DNA of 39,250 bases from Candidatus Sulfotelmatobacter kueseliae (GTDB lineage Bacteria; Acidobacteriota; Terriglobia; Terriglobales; Acidobacteriaceae): the NCBI GenBank assembly GCA_900290255.1, contig OMOD01000127.1:56083-95332 (forward strand), read 5' to 3'. Of the stretch, positions 8,794 through 15,867 are shown piece after piece. The notes below the pieces were generated by a model. That model was not told the origin of the DNA. It did no database searches and worked only from the letters and a program-made list of their open reading frames with translations. The first letter of the stretch is position 1, and each line of letters opens with the position of its first letter. Position numbers and translations under genes: made by a program.

Positions 8794-9582
8794 ATGACGA
8801 TTTCCGTAGCCATTGCGGCGATGGATGAAGAGGCGAACATAGGCCGCACGCTGGCCAGTGTGCGCTGGGCCGACGAAATCGTGCTGGTAGATTCCGGGTC
8901 GAGAGACCGCACCTGCGAGATCGCGCGCGAACACGGGGCGCGGGTGATCGCCGAGCCGTGGCGCGGATACGTCGCGCAAAAACAGTACGCGATTGAATTG
9001 TGCACGAAGGACTGGATTCTGCTGCTCGACGCCGATGAAGAGGTCAGTCCGGGTTTGGCTGAGGAGATTCGAGCCGCGATCGCCGACCCAAACGCCGCGA
9101 GCGGCTACCGGTTGCCGCGGAAGAATCTGTTCCTGGGCCGCTGGATGCGCCATGGCGGTTTCTATCCTGATCCCAAGCTGCGCCTGTTCCGCCGCGGACA
9201 GGGATTCGTGACCGGCCACGATCCGCACGACCGCTGCGAACTGATGCCAGGAGTGCCGCAAGATGCCCCGCAGCGCACGCGCCAATTCAAGAATGCGCTG
9301 GTGCACTACACGTATCCGAACCTGACGCTTTACATCGCTCACATGAATCGTTACTCGTCGCTGGGAGCACAACTGGCGGTCAGCAAAGGCCATCGCAGCT
9401 TCAGTTTCATCAATATCGCGCTGCGGCCGCTGGCGACATTCATGTACAACTATTTCTTCCGTCTCGGATTTCTCGACGGCCGCGAGGGCCTGCTGCTGCA
9501 CATGTATCACGCCCTTTATGTTTCGTGGAAATATGCCAAGGCGTGGGAATTGAGCCGCAATAACCGAACTCAGCCCGATTAA
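8794..9582 (+). CDS. Family 2 glycosyltransferase, WaaE/KdtX-like
   Basis: A 262-residue inverting GT-A glycosyltransferase. The N-terminal fold is clear: ISVAIAAMDEEANIGRTL, then DEIVLVDSGSRDRT, and the metal-binding DxD at residues 79-81 (LLLDADEE). The later part (SGYRLPRKNLFLGRWMRHGGFYPDPKLRLFRR) and the C-terminal amphipathic/hydrophobic end match LPS core beta-glucosyltransferases of the WaaE/KdtX type. It probably acts on the cytoplasmic face of the inner membrane, adding a hexose to a lipid-linked core. It lies 84 bp after the GT-C gene, on the same strand. That gap contains an imperfect AGAAGT/ACTTCT inverted repeat. The exact sugar and acceptor are not inferable. Confidence 0.85.
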   Translation: MTISVAIAAMDEEANIGRTLASVRWADEIVLVDSGSRDRTCEIAREHGARVIAEPWRGYVAQKQYAIELCTKDWILLLDADEEVSPGLAEEIRAAIADPNAASGYRLPRKNLFLGRWMRHGGFYPDPKLRLFRRGQGFVTGHDPHDRCELMPGVPQDAPQRTRQFKNALVHYTYPNLTLYIAHMNRYSSLGAQLAVSKGHRSFSFINIALRPLATFMYNYFFRLGFLDGREGLLLHMYHALYVSWKYAKAWELSRNNRTQPD

Positions 9583-9677
9583 TGATTCTTCATTGATGTT
9601 CCTCTGCGTACTCGGCGTCCTCTGCGGTGAAGGTTTTGTCACTAACCGACCGGTCGTTCCGGTTCCACTTCCTCACC

Positions 9678-9706
9678 TTGCTCCCGCGGCTGCGCTTCCC
9701 TATTAT
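9678..9706 (+). promoter_or_regulatory. Candidate sigma-70 promoter for the acyl-CoA mutase gene
   Basis: TTGCTC (9678-9683), a 17-bp spacer, then TATTAT (9701-9706), ending 38 bp before the mutase ATG. The -10 matches consensus well and the -35 only partly. This is a visual match only. Confidence 0.3.
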
Positions 9707-9744
9707 CGAGACAGAACAGTGGGGTTCGCGGGTTCGAACTAACG

Positions 9745-11541
9745 ATGCCAAAGAATCCATCCAAGCCGCAAGTCGCAGAGAGTCCACTCGCCGACATTGT
9801 CGAGAATCGTCATCCCTCTGAGGGCGAAACCAAATGGGCTGAGAAAACGCTGGCGCCAACGCTCGAAAAAGCTCCGGAGCGGCCGATCGGCGCGCCCACG
9901 GGCGTGAATCTCGATGAGCGCGGCCAGGCGCGATTCACCACGATTTCCGGCGTTCCGATTCGCCGGCTTTATACGCAGGCCGATCTGCCCGCGGACTGGA
10001 GTGAAGAGCAGTATCTCGGCTGTCCCGGCCAGGCGCCCTTCACGCGCGGCATTCACGCCACCGGATACCGCGGCAAGCTCTACACCATGCGCCAGTTTTC
10101 CGGCTTCGCGTCGCCCGAGGAAACCAACCAGCGCTACAAATATTTGCTCGAACACGGCGGCAGCGGACTTTCCGTAGCATTCGATCTGCCCACGCTGATG
10201 GGCTACGACTCCGATCATGCGGCGAGCGAAGGCGAGGTCGGCAAGTGCGGCGTGGCCATTGACTCGCTCGAAGACATGGAGATTCTGTTCCGCGGCATTG
10301 ATCTCGAAAAGACCACGGTCTCGATGACCATCAACTCGCCCGCGTCGGTGCTGTGGGCGATGTACCTGGTGGTCGCAGAAAAACAGGGCGCGGACTGGAA
10401 AAAGATTTCCGGCACGATTCAGAACGACATTCTCAAGGAATACATCGCGCAGAAGGAATACATTTATCCGCCGGCGCCGTCGATGCGGCTGGTGATTGAC
10501 ACCTTCGAGTTCGGGTCGAAATTCACGCCGCGCTATAACACGATTTCGATCAGTGGGTATCACATTCGCGAAGCCGGCTCGACCGCGCTGCAGGAACTAG
10601 CGTTTACGCTTTACGACGGCGTCGAGTACGTGGAGTGGGCGCGGCGGCGCGGGCTAGATGTGGACGAGTTCGGCCCGCGGCTGAGTTTCTTCTTCAACGC
10701 GCACAATGATTTCTTCGAGGAGATTGCCAAGTACCGCGCGGCGCGCAAGATCTGGCATCGCGTGATGAAAGACCGCTTCGGCGCGAAGAACCAGCGCACT
10801 TGGCTGATGCGCTTTCACACGCAGACGGCGGGAGTGTCGCTGCCTGCGCAGCAACCGATGAACAACATTGCGCGCGTGGCGCTGCAAGCGCTGGCCGCCG
10901 TGCTGGGCGGGACGCAGTCGCTGCATACCGATTCTTACGATGAGGCGCTGGCCCTGCCCACCGAGGAAGCGGCGCGCATCGCGTTGCGCACGCAGCAGAT
11001 TATTGCTTATGAGTCGGGTGTCGCACAGACGGTCGACCCGCTGGGCGGGTCTTATTTCGTTGAAAACCAAACCCTCCAGATGGAAAACGGCGCCTTCGAT
11101 TACTTCGGCAAGCTTGACGCCATGGGCGGCATGGTGAAGGCCATCGAGCGCGGCTATCCGCAGAAGGAGATTGCCGAGGCGTCTTACCAGTACCAGCGAG
11201 CGGTCGAGGCGCGCGAAAAAGTGATTGTCGGCGTGAACGAGTTCGCCATCGAGGAAGAGCCGCCGCACATTCTCTACATTGGCGAGACCGTCGCTCGGCA
11301 GCAGACGGTGAAATTGAAAGCGCTGCGGGCGCGGCGGTCGAATGACGACGTGCGGCGCGCGCTCGATGCGCTGAAGAAGGCGGCCGGCCAGGAGCCGAAG
11401 GCGGCGTCGAACGGCAATATTTCTTCTGCCAACACCATGCCCTACATCGTGGATGCGGTCCGCGCCTACGCCACCGTGGGCGAAATCTGCGAGGCGCTAC
11501 GGCAGCTGTACGGCACGTATACGGAAGTCAGCATCACCTGA
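9745..11541 (+). CDS. B12-dependent acyl-CoA mutase large subunit (methylmalonyl-CoA mutase family; isobutyryl-type pocket)
   Basis: This 598-residue protein is the TIM-barrel catalytic subunit of a split coenzyme-B12 mutase. It has no C-terminal cobalamin-binding domain, so it needs a separate small subunit, which is not in the window. The family core is plain: [69 protein letters not shown] and [10 protein letters not shown]. Aligning without gaps to the numbering known for methylmalonyl-CoA mutase, Gln197 is Q226 and His244 is H273, while Tyr89 is F118 and Arg207 is Q236. Phe plus Gln is the pair described for isobutyryl-CoA mutase. The usual automatic label would be methylmalonyl-CoA mutase; I infer an isobutyryl/n-butyryl-type or related substrate. 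There is no Shine-Dalgarno site at this ATG. Confidence 0.93.
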   Translation: MPKNPSKPQVAESPLADIVENRHPSEGETKWAEKTLAPTLEKAPERPIGAPTGVNLDERGQARFTTISGVPIRRLYTQADLPADWSEEQYLGCPGQAPFTRGIHATGYRGKLYTMRQFSGFASPEETNQRYKYLLEHGGSGLSVAFDLPTLMGYDSDHAASEGEVGKCGVAIDSLEDMEILFRGIDLEKTTVSMTINSPASVLWAMYLVVAEKQGADWKKISGTIQNDILKEYIAQKEYIYPPAPSMRLVIDTFEFGSKFTPRYNTISISGYHIREAGSTALQELAFTLYDGVEYVEWARRRGLDVDEFGPRLSFFFNAHNDFFEEIAKYRAARKIWHRVMKDRFGAKNQRTWLMRFHTQTAGVSLPAQQPMNNIARVALQALAAVLGGTQSLHTDSYDEALALPTEEAARIALRTQQIIAYESGVAQTVDPLGGSYFVENQTLQMENGAFDYFGKLDAMGGMVKAIERGYPQKEIAEASYQYQRAVEAREKVIVGVNEFAIEEEPPHILYIGETVARQQTVKLKALRARRSNDDVRRALDALKKAAGQEPKAASNGNISSANTMPYIVDAVRAYATVGEICEALRQLYGTYTEVSIT

Positions 11542-11652
11542 CGACCTCCGAACAAGCTGCCGCGGTGCAGGCGCGGTGCGAGGTCTCGCGGCGCAAAGCC
11601 CGGTTTTTCGTGCCCTTATTGCGAAACTAGATTGCTGTGACTCCAGGCAACT

Positions 11653-11697
11653 GCCGAGCTGCGCTCGGCTTGGACGGGCGGGGGCGCCCGTCCCCAC
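11653..11697. repeat. Paired-hairpin intergenic element, copy 2 (between convergent genes)
   Basis: Hairpin 1 is GCCGAGC-TGC-GCTCGGC (11653-11669). Hairpin 2 is GGACGGGCG-GGGG-CGCCCGTCC (11672-11693). It ends in CCAC, as copies 1 and 3 do. It lies between the convergent 3' ends of the mutase gene and pckA, where it could end transcription from both sides, though it lacks a T-tract. Confidence 0.7.
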
Positions 11698-11728
11698 ACG
11701 AGCGGACTACAGCAACGCTGAATTCGCT

Positions 11729-13390
11729 CTACCGCACCGCGCTGGTGGTCAGCCGCTTCGGGCCGGCCTCCAGGATCTGCTCCGGGCACTCGGTCATCAT
11801 CAGCTTGAAGTTCTCGATGAAGCGGGCGGCGAGAGCGTCATACTTGTTGTAATACTGCTCCTGGCTGGGCCAGGTGTTGGCGGGATCGAGAATCTGCGAG
11901 GGCACGCCTTCGCACTTCACCGGCACATCGAAGCCAAATACCGGGTCTTTCTTGTACTCCACGTTCACCAGCGATCCGCTGAGCGCGGCATTGAGCAGGG
12001 CGCGGGTGTGATGGATGCTGATGCGCTTGCCCACGCCAAACGGCCCGCCGGTCCAGCCCGTGTTCACCAGCCAAACGTGCGCACCGTGCTTCTGGATTTT
12101 CTTTTTCAGCAGCTCCGCGTAGGCCAGCGGATGATGCACCATGAACGGCCCGCCAAAACAGGTGCTGAACGTCATCTCCGGCTCAACGCCCAGGCCAATC
12201 TCGGTACCGGCAATTTTGCTGGTGTAGCCGGAAATGAAGTGGTAGATGGCCTGGTCAGGGTTCAGCTTGGCAATGGGCGGCATTACGCCGGAGGCATCGC
12301 AGGTCAGGAAAATGACGTTCTTGGGATGCCCGGCGCGCTTTTCCGGCATGCAGTTGTCGATGTAGGAAAGCGGATAGGCCGCGCGCGTGTTCTCGGTTAC
12401 GGTGTAATCGTTCAGATCGAGCCGCCGCGAGACGGGATCGAACGTGACGTTCTCGAGTACGGTGCCGAAACGGCGGGTGCAGGCGTAAATCTGCGGCTCG
12501 GCTTCGGGCGAAAGACGGATCACCTTGGCGTAGCAGCCATCCTCGAAGTTGAACACGCCGTTGTCGCTCCAGCCGTGCTCGTCGTCGCCGATGAGGCGGC
12601 GCTTGGGGTCGGCCGAGAGCGTGGTCTTGCCGGTGCCGGAAAGGCCGAAAAAGATCGCGACATCGCCCTCGGCGCCGACGTTGGCCGAGCAGTGCATGGA
12701 GAGGATTCCTTCGAGCGGCAACAGAAAATTCAGCACGGTGAAAATGGTCTTTTTGATCTCGCCGGCGTAGCTTGAGCCTCCGATGATGGCCAGCCGCTCG
12801 CGGAAATTGATGATGATGAAGGTCTCCGTGCGCGTGCCATCCACCATGGGCGAGGCCTGAAACGACGGCACTGCGATCACGGTGAATTCGGGTATGTGGC
12901 GCTGCAGGGCGTCCTGGCTGCGAATCTTGAGGAACATGGTTCGCGCAAACAGGCTGTGCCACGCCTTCTGCGTGATGATGCGGATGGGCAGGCTGTGCTC
13001 GGGGTCGGCGCCGGCGTAACAGTCCTGCACGAAGACGTCGCGGCCCTGCAGGTAGCCCTGCAGGCGGGTGAGCAGCGCGCTGAAGCTCTCTCCCGTAAAT
13101 GGCCGGTTGTACTGGCCCCACCAGATTTTTTCTTCGGTGGACTCTTCCCGCACGACGAATTTGTCGGCCGCAGCCCGGGCGGTGTGCTTACCTGTGTTCA
13201 CCACCAGCGGGCCGAGGTGCGAGAGCGTCCCTTCCGAGCGGAAAATACTCTCTTCGTACAGCGCCGGCGTGGGCAGGTTCCAGTACACGCGTCGCAGATT
13301 CACCAGTCCGTGATTCTGCAGGCCATAGCTCGAGGCCAGCTTTCCGGCCTCTTTCACCGCGGGAGATTGGACGTCGAGGTAGATGTTCAT
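11729..13390 (-). CDS. pckA: Phosphoenolpyruvate carboxykinase (ATP)
   Basis: It converts oxaloacetate and ATP to PEP, CO2 and ADP, the first committed step of gluconeogenesis. From ATG 13390 the protein has 553 residues, slightly longer than the E. coli enzyme (540). Visible motifs are the N-terminal WNLPTPALYEESI, the substrate-loop RSPKDKF-like region (about 70-80, here TGKHTARAAADKFVV), the P-loop GLSGTGKTTLSADP with Lys at about 255, and the metal/kinase-2 LIGDDEHGW at about 267-274. TTGWTGGPFGVGKR-type C-terminal residues are also present. The upstream extension to 13459 overlaps the aminotransferase and is rejected. The ATG overlaps the aminotransferase stop as ATGA, so the two are probably translationally coupled. 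One departure is the weak match in the RSPKDKF region, with Ala and Thr replacing Ser/Pro. Confidence 0.95.
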   Translation of the reverse strand: MNIYLDVQSPAVKEAGKLASSYGLQNHGLVNLRRVYWNLPTPALYEESIFRSEGTLSHLGPLVVNTGKHTARAAADKFVVREESTEEKIWWGQYNRPFTGESFSALLTRLQGYLQGRDVFVQDCYAGADPEHSLPIRIITQKAWHSLFARTMFLKIRSQDALQRHIPEFTVIAVPSFQASPMVDGTRTETFIIINFRERLAIIGGSSYAGEIKKTIFTVLNFLLPLEGILSMHCSANVGAEGDVAIFFGLSGTGKTTLSADPKRRLIGDDEHGWSDNGVFNFEDGCYAKVIRLSPEAEPQIYACTRRFGTVLENVTFDPVSRRLDLNDYTVTENTRAAYPLSYIDNCMPEKRAGHPKNVIFLTCDASGVMPPIAKLNPDQAIYHFISGYTSKIAGTEIGLGVEPEMTFSTCFGGPFMVHHPLAYAELLKKKIQKHGAHVWLVNTGWTGGPFGVGKRISIHHTRALLNAALSGSLVNVEYKKDPVFGFDVPVKCEGVPSQILDPANTWPSQEQYYNKYDALAARFIENFKLMMTECPEQILEAGPKRLTTSAVR

Positions 13391-14604
13391 AGCCACTCCC
13401 TCACCAGCTTGCGGTCGCCCAGGTAGAGTTCGTTCGCCGAGTTCGGGTCGAGCGCCCATTTGATGCGATCCAGGCCCTCGGTGATATCGCGGATGGTCCC
13501 GCAGTAGCTGAGCCGCAGGTGCCCTTCGAAACCGAACTCCTTGCCGGGCACGGTGACGACGCGGACTTTTTCCAGCAGGAAATTGGAGAGCTTCTGCGAA
13601 TCCTTCATGTAGGCGCTGAAGTCAGGGAAGCAGTAGAACGTGCCGTGGGGAGGGTTCACCTTCACGCCATCAAAAGCCATGAGGCGGTCGATCATCACGT
13701 TGCGGTTGTTCTGCAGCGTGACGCGCAGGTTCTCGATCGACGATTGCACGCCGTTGAGCGCGCCGACGGCTGCCCACTGCGTCGGCGCAGCCGGTCCGGA
13801 AGTCTGCTGCGACTGGATCGTCGCCATGGCTTCGACCAGCGGTTTGTTGCCGATCGCCCAGCCGATGCGGTAGCCGGTCATGGCATACATTTTCGAGACG
13901 CCATTGATCACCACCAGCTTCGATTGTTCGAGCGGCGCCTTCATGAAGTCATAGCAGATGGCTGCTCTGCCGCCGTCGAACACCAGCCGGTTGTAGATGT
14001 CATCCATGATCAGGTAAAGACTTTTCTTTTCGCAGAACTCGACCATCTCCTGGACGAACTCTTTCGAATACATCGCGCCCGAAGGATTGTTGGGGCTGTT
14101 GATAATGATCGCCTTGGTGTAGGAGCTGACCACGTCTGCGATCTCTTTGACCGTGGGGCAAAAGCTGCCGTCCTCGGCGGTCACGGGCACGGGAACGCCG
14201 CCCGCCAGCTTCACCATCTCGGGATAGCTCACCCAGTAGGGCGCGGGAAAGATCACTTCTTCCTTGGGATCGAGAATGGCGTGCAGCAGCACCATCAGCG
14301 CCTGCTTGGCGCCACCGGAAGCGATCACGTTATCGGCAGAGACCACTTTCTGGTAGTGCTCCTCGGTATAGCGAATGATGGCTTTCTTCAGCGCGGGGAT
14401 GCCATCGGGCGGCGTGTAGCGGACTTCGCCGGTGTTGAGCACGGCGGTGCAGTTGATTACCGCATCCAGCGGGCATTTGGTCTTGGGCTCGCCGCCTCCC
14501 AGATGAATGACGGGCTCTCCTTTTTCGCGCAGCAGAGCGGCGGTTTCATTCAGCTTGAGAGTGGCTGACTCTTTGATGGATCGTGCAAGCTGACTAAGGC
14601 TCAT
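13387..14604 (-). CDS. Class I pyridoxal-phosphate aminotransferase (aspartate aminotransferase type)
   Basis: It transfers the amino group of aspartate (or a similar amino acid) to 2-oxoglutarate. The 405-residue, fold-type-I enzyme has the PLP Schiff-base Lys at about 238 (NGVSKMYAMTGYRIGW). Cofactor- and substrate-binding residues are in INSPNNPSG (Asn 172), IMDDIYNRL (Asp 201, Tyr 204) and the C-terminal GHLRLSYCGT Arg. This is the subgroup-Igamma/Ib pattern. A GGGAAGG run precedes the ATG. The stop overlaps the pckA start by 4 nt, so both enzymes handle oxaloacetate from one transcript: transamination makes it and PEPCK uses it. I infer that function from context; substrate range is not proved by sequence. 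Confidence 0.93.
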   Translation of the reverse strand: MSLSQLARSIKESATLKLNETAALLREKGEPVIHLGGGEPKTKCPLDAVINCTAVLNTGEVRYTPPDGIPALKKAIIRYTEEHYQKVVSADNVIASGGAKQALMVLLHAILDPKEEVIFPAPYWVSYPEMVKLAGGVPVPVTAEDGSFCPTVKEIADVVSSYTKAIIINSPNNPSGAMYSKEFVQEMVEFCEKKSLYLIMDDIYNRLVFDGGRAAICYDFMKAPLEQSKLVVINGVSKMYAMTGYRIGWAIGNKPLVEAMATIQSQQTSGPAAPTQWAAVGALNGVQSSIENLRVTLQNNRNVMIDRLMAFDGVKVNPPHGTFYCFPDFSAYMKDSQKLSNFLLEKVRVVTVPGKEFGFEGHLRLSYCGTIRDITEGLDRIKWALDPNSANELYLGDRKLVREWL

Positions 14605-14742
14605 GACGTTTCCCTTCCCTTCCCGGGTAGATACAGCTTTCCCTGACGCAGTTAACAGAGATTAACGGACGGCGCTGTGGAAGCAGTGTGATCAGAATCA
14701 CGCGCCGGCGTGACTGGAATCGTCCGGCGAGCCGGAATGACA

Positions 14743-15456
14743 CTACGGACCGAACAACCGGGGCAGGACTTGGCCGGCGTTGCCCAGGTGGCATTCCGTG
14801 AAAGAAGAAGCGTTGGCCGGATGCTCGGGACCGACATAGATCGTGCGGGCGCGGCCGCGGACGTGCGCCACAAAGCTGGCGGCGGGTTCGACAACGCCCG
14901 AAGTTCCGATGGCCATGAAGATGGTGCACTCGTCCAGCGCTGCGTAAATTTGATTCAGGCCAAAAGGAACCTCGCCGAACCAGCAAATGTGCGGACGAAT
15001 CTGGCCGCCGCAGGGGCAACGGGGAATCTCGGCAGGCGGCTCGTAAAGATGGGAGTCGTCAAAAGGCGGGCGGTGGCAGGTGTCGCAACGACTCTTGAAA
15101 AGTTCTCCGTGCATGTGAATCACGCGGCAGGAGCCGGCCTTCTCGTGCAGATTGTCCACGTTCTGGGTGCAGAGAAAAAGGCGCTCGCCGAGAGTTTGCT
15201 CCAGCTTCGCCAGGACAAAATGGGCAGGATTCGCTTTGGCTGCGGAAGCGACCTTCCGGCGCATGGAGTAAAACTCCCACACCAGCCGGGGATCTCGCTG
15301 CCAGGCGTAGGGCGAGGCTACCTCTTCAATGCGGTAGTTGCGCCAGACGCCGCCCACGCCGCGGAAAGTCGGGATGCCGCTCTCCGCGCTCACTCCCGCC
15401 CCGCAGAGGATGAAGACGCGGTCGGTGGAGGAAATGGGGAGCATGGGCGGGTTCAC
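14743..15456 (-). CDS. cobB: Sirtuin NAD+-dependent protein deacylase (SIRT5/CobB type)
   Basis: It removes acyl groups from protein lysines with NAD+. The 237-residue protein has GAGVSAESGIPTFRG (NAD-binding, about 19-33), TQNVDNLHEKAG (about 97-108), the catalytic His at 116 in HMHGELF, and four zinc cysteines (C124/C127 and C147/C149). FYSMRRKV places Tyr 63 and Arg 66 in the YxxR arrangement that in class III sirtuins binds succinyl, malonyl or glutaryl groups, so desuccinylase activity is likely. The start is GTG 15456; ATG 15444 is in frame and equally plausible, as neither has a clear Shine-Dalgarno site. It lies 138 bp upstream of the aminotransferase-pckA pair on the same strand and may be co-transcribed with it. 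Confidence 0.93.
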   Translation of the reverse strand: MNPPMLPISSTDRVFILCGAGVSAESGIPTFRGVGGVWRNYRIEEVASPYAWQRDPRLVWEFYSMRRKVASAAKANPAHFVLAKLEQTLGERLFLCTQNVDNLHEKAGSCRVIHMHGELFKSRCDTCHRPPFDDSHLYEPPAEIPRCPCGGQIRPHICWFGEVPFGLNQIYAALDECTIFMAIGTSGVVEPAASFVAHVRGRARTIYVGPEHPANASSFTECHLGNAGQVLPRLFGP

Positions 15457-15507
15457 GGCATGGGAATTTTATCTGCTCTCGGATCTTCAAGATTGTACCG
15501 GTTGACT

Positions 15508-15644
15508 CGTCCCGTAGGGACGGGCCGAAAATAGCCCGGCCTTTCAAGGCCGGGTTCGAGCGTCCTCTTAGGAACGCCCGTCCCGGAGGAACGGCTGAAA
15601 CCGGCGGTGGTAGATGTGCTGTTTCAGCCGTGCCTACGGCACGG
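15508..15644. repeat. Cluster of GC-rich palindromes upstream of the sirtuin
   Basis: Within the 411-bp gap between cobB and the GH57 gene there are several stems. They are CGTCCC-gta-GGGACG (15508-15522), CCCGGCCTT-tc-AAGGCCGGG (about 15535-15554), CGGCTGAAA (15592-15600) pairing with TTTCAGCCG (15622-15630), and CCGTGCC-tac-GGCACGG (15628-15644). No gene is recognised in the gap. Confidence 0.65.
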
Positions 15645-15645
15645 G

Positions 15646-15717
15646 TTTCCCATTTCGCTGTCGGGTTCCCGCCAGTGAACTTTTCCCATTTCGCTGTCGG
15701 GTTCCCGCCAGTGAACT
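15646..15717. repeat. Perfect 36-bp tandem direct repeat, two copies
   Basis: Bases 15646-15681 and 15682-15717 are identical, with no spacer. The end of the second copy forms a hairpin with the next bases (CCCGCCAGT-ga-ACTGGCGGG, 15704-15723). The first copy has lost that partner because of the duplication. This looks like a slippage or recombination duplication within a palindromic element, not a CRISPR unit. Confidence 0.8.
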
Positions 15718-15867
15718 GGCGGGCTACCTTCAGAGGTGCCTCCGGCACCGGCTTCGAAATCATACGGGACGATCCACAGCCAAACGAGAACTGAGCTACG
15801 CTGCCGCAGCAGCGAGCGAGGACGCCCACCGGACCACCGCCGGACGGGCGGCGTCAATCAAAGATTC

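Noticed and set aside
11453..12775. 440-residue open frame on the plus strand
   Set aside because: It covers the convergent 3' end of the mutase gene, an intergenic palindrome and then runs antisense to pckA. No domain and no ribosome site.
13519..14568. 349-residue open frame on the plus strand
   Set aside because: It is antisense to the aminotransferase gene, which has complete PLP motifs.
15646..15717. Possible two-unit CRISPR array (36-bp repeats)
   Set aside because: The two copies abut with no spacer, there are only two, and no cas gene is in the window.
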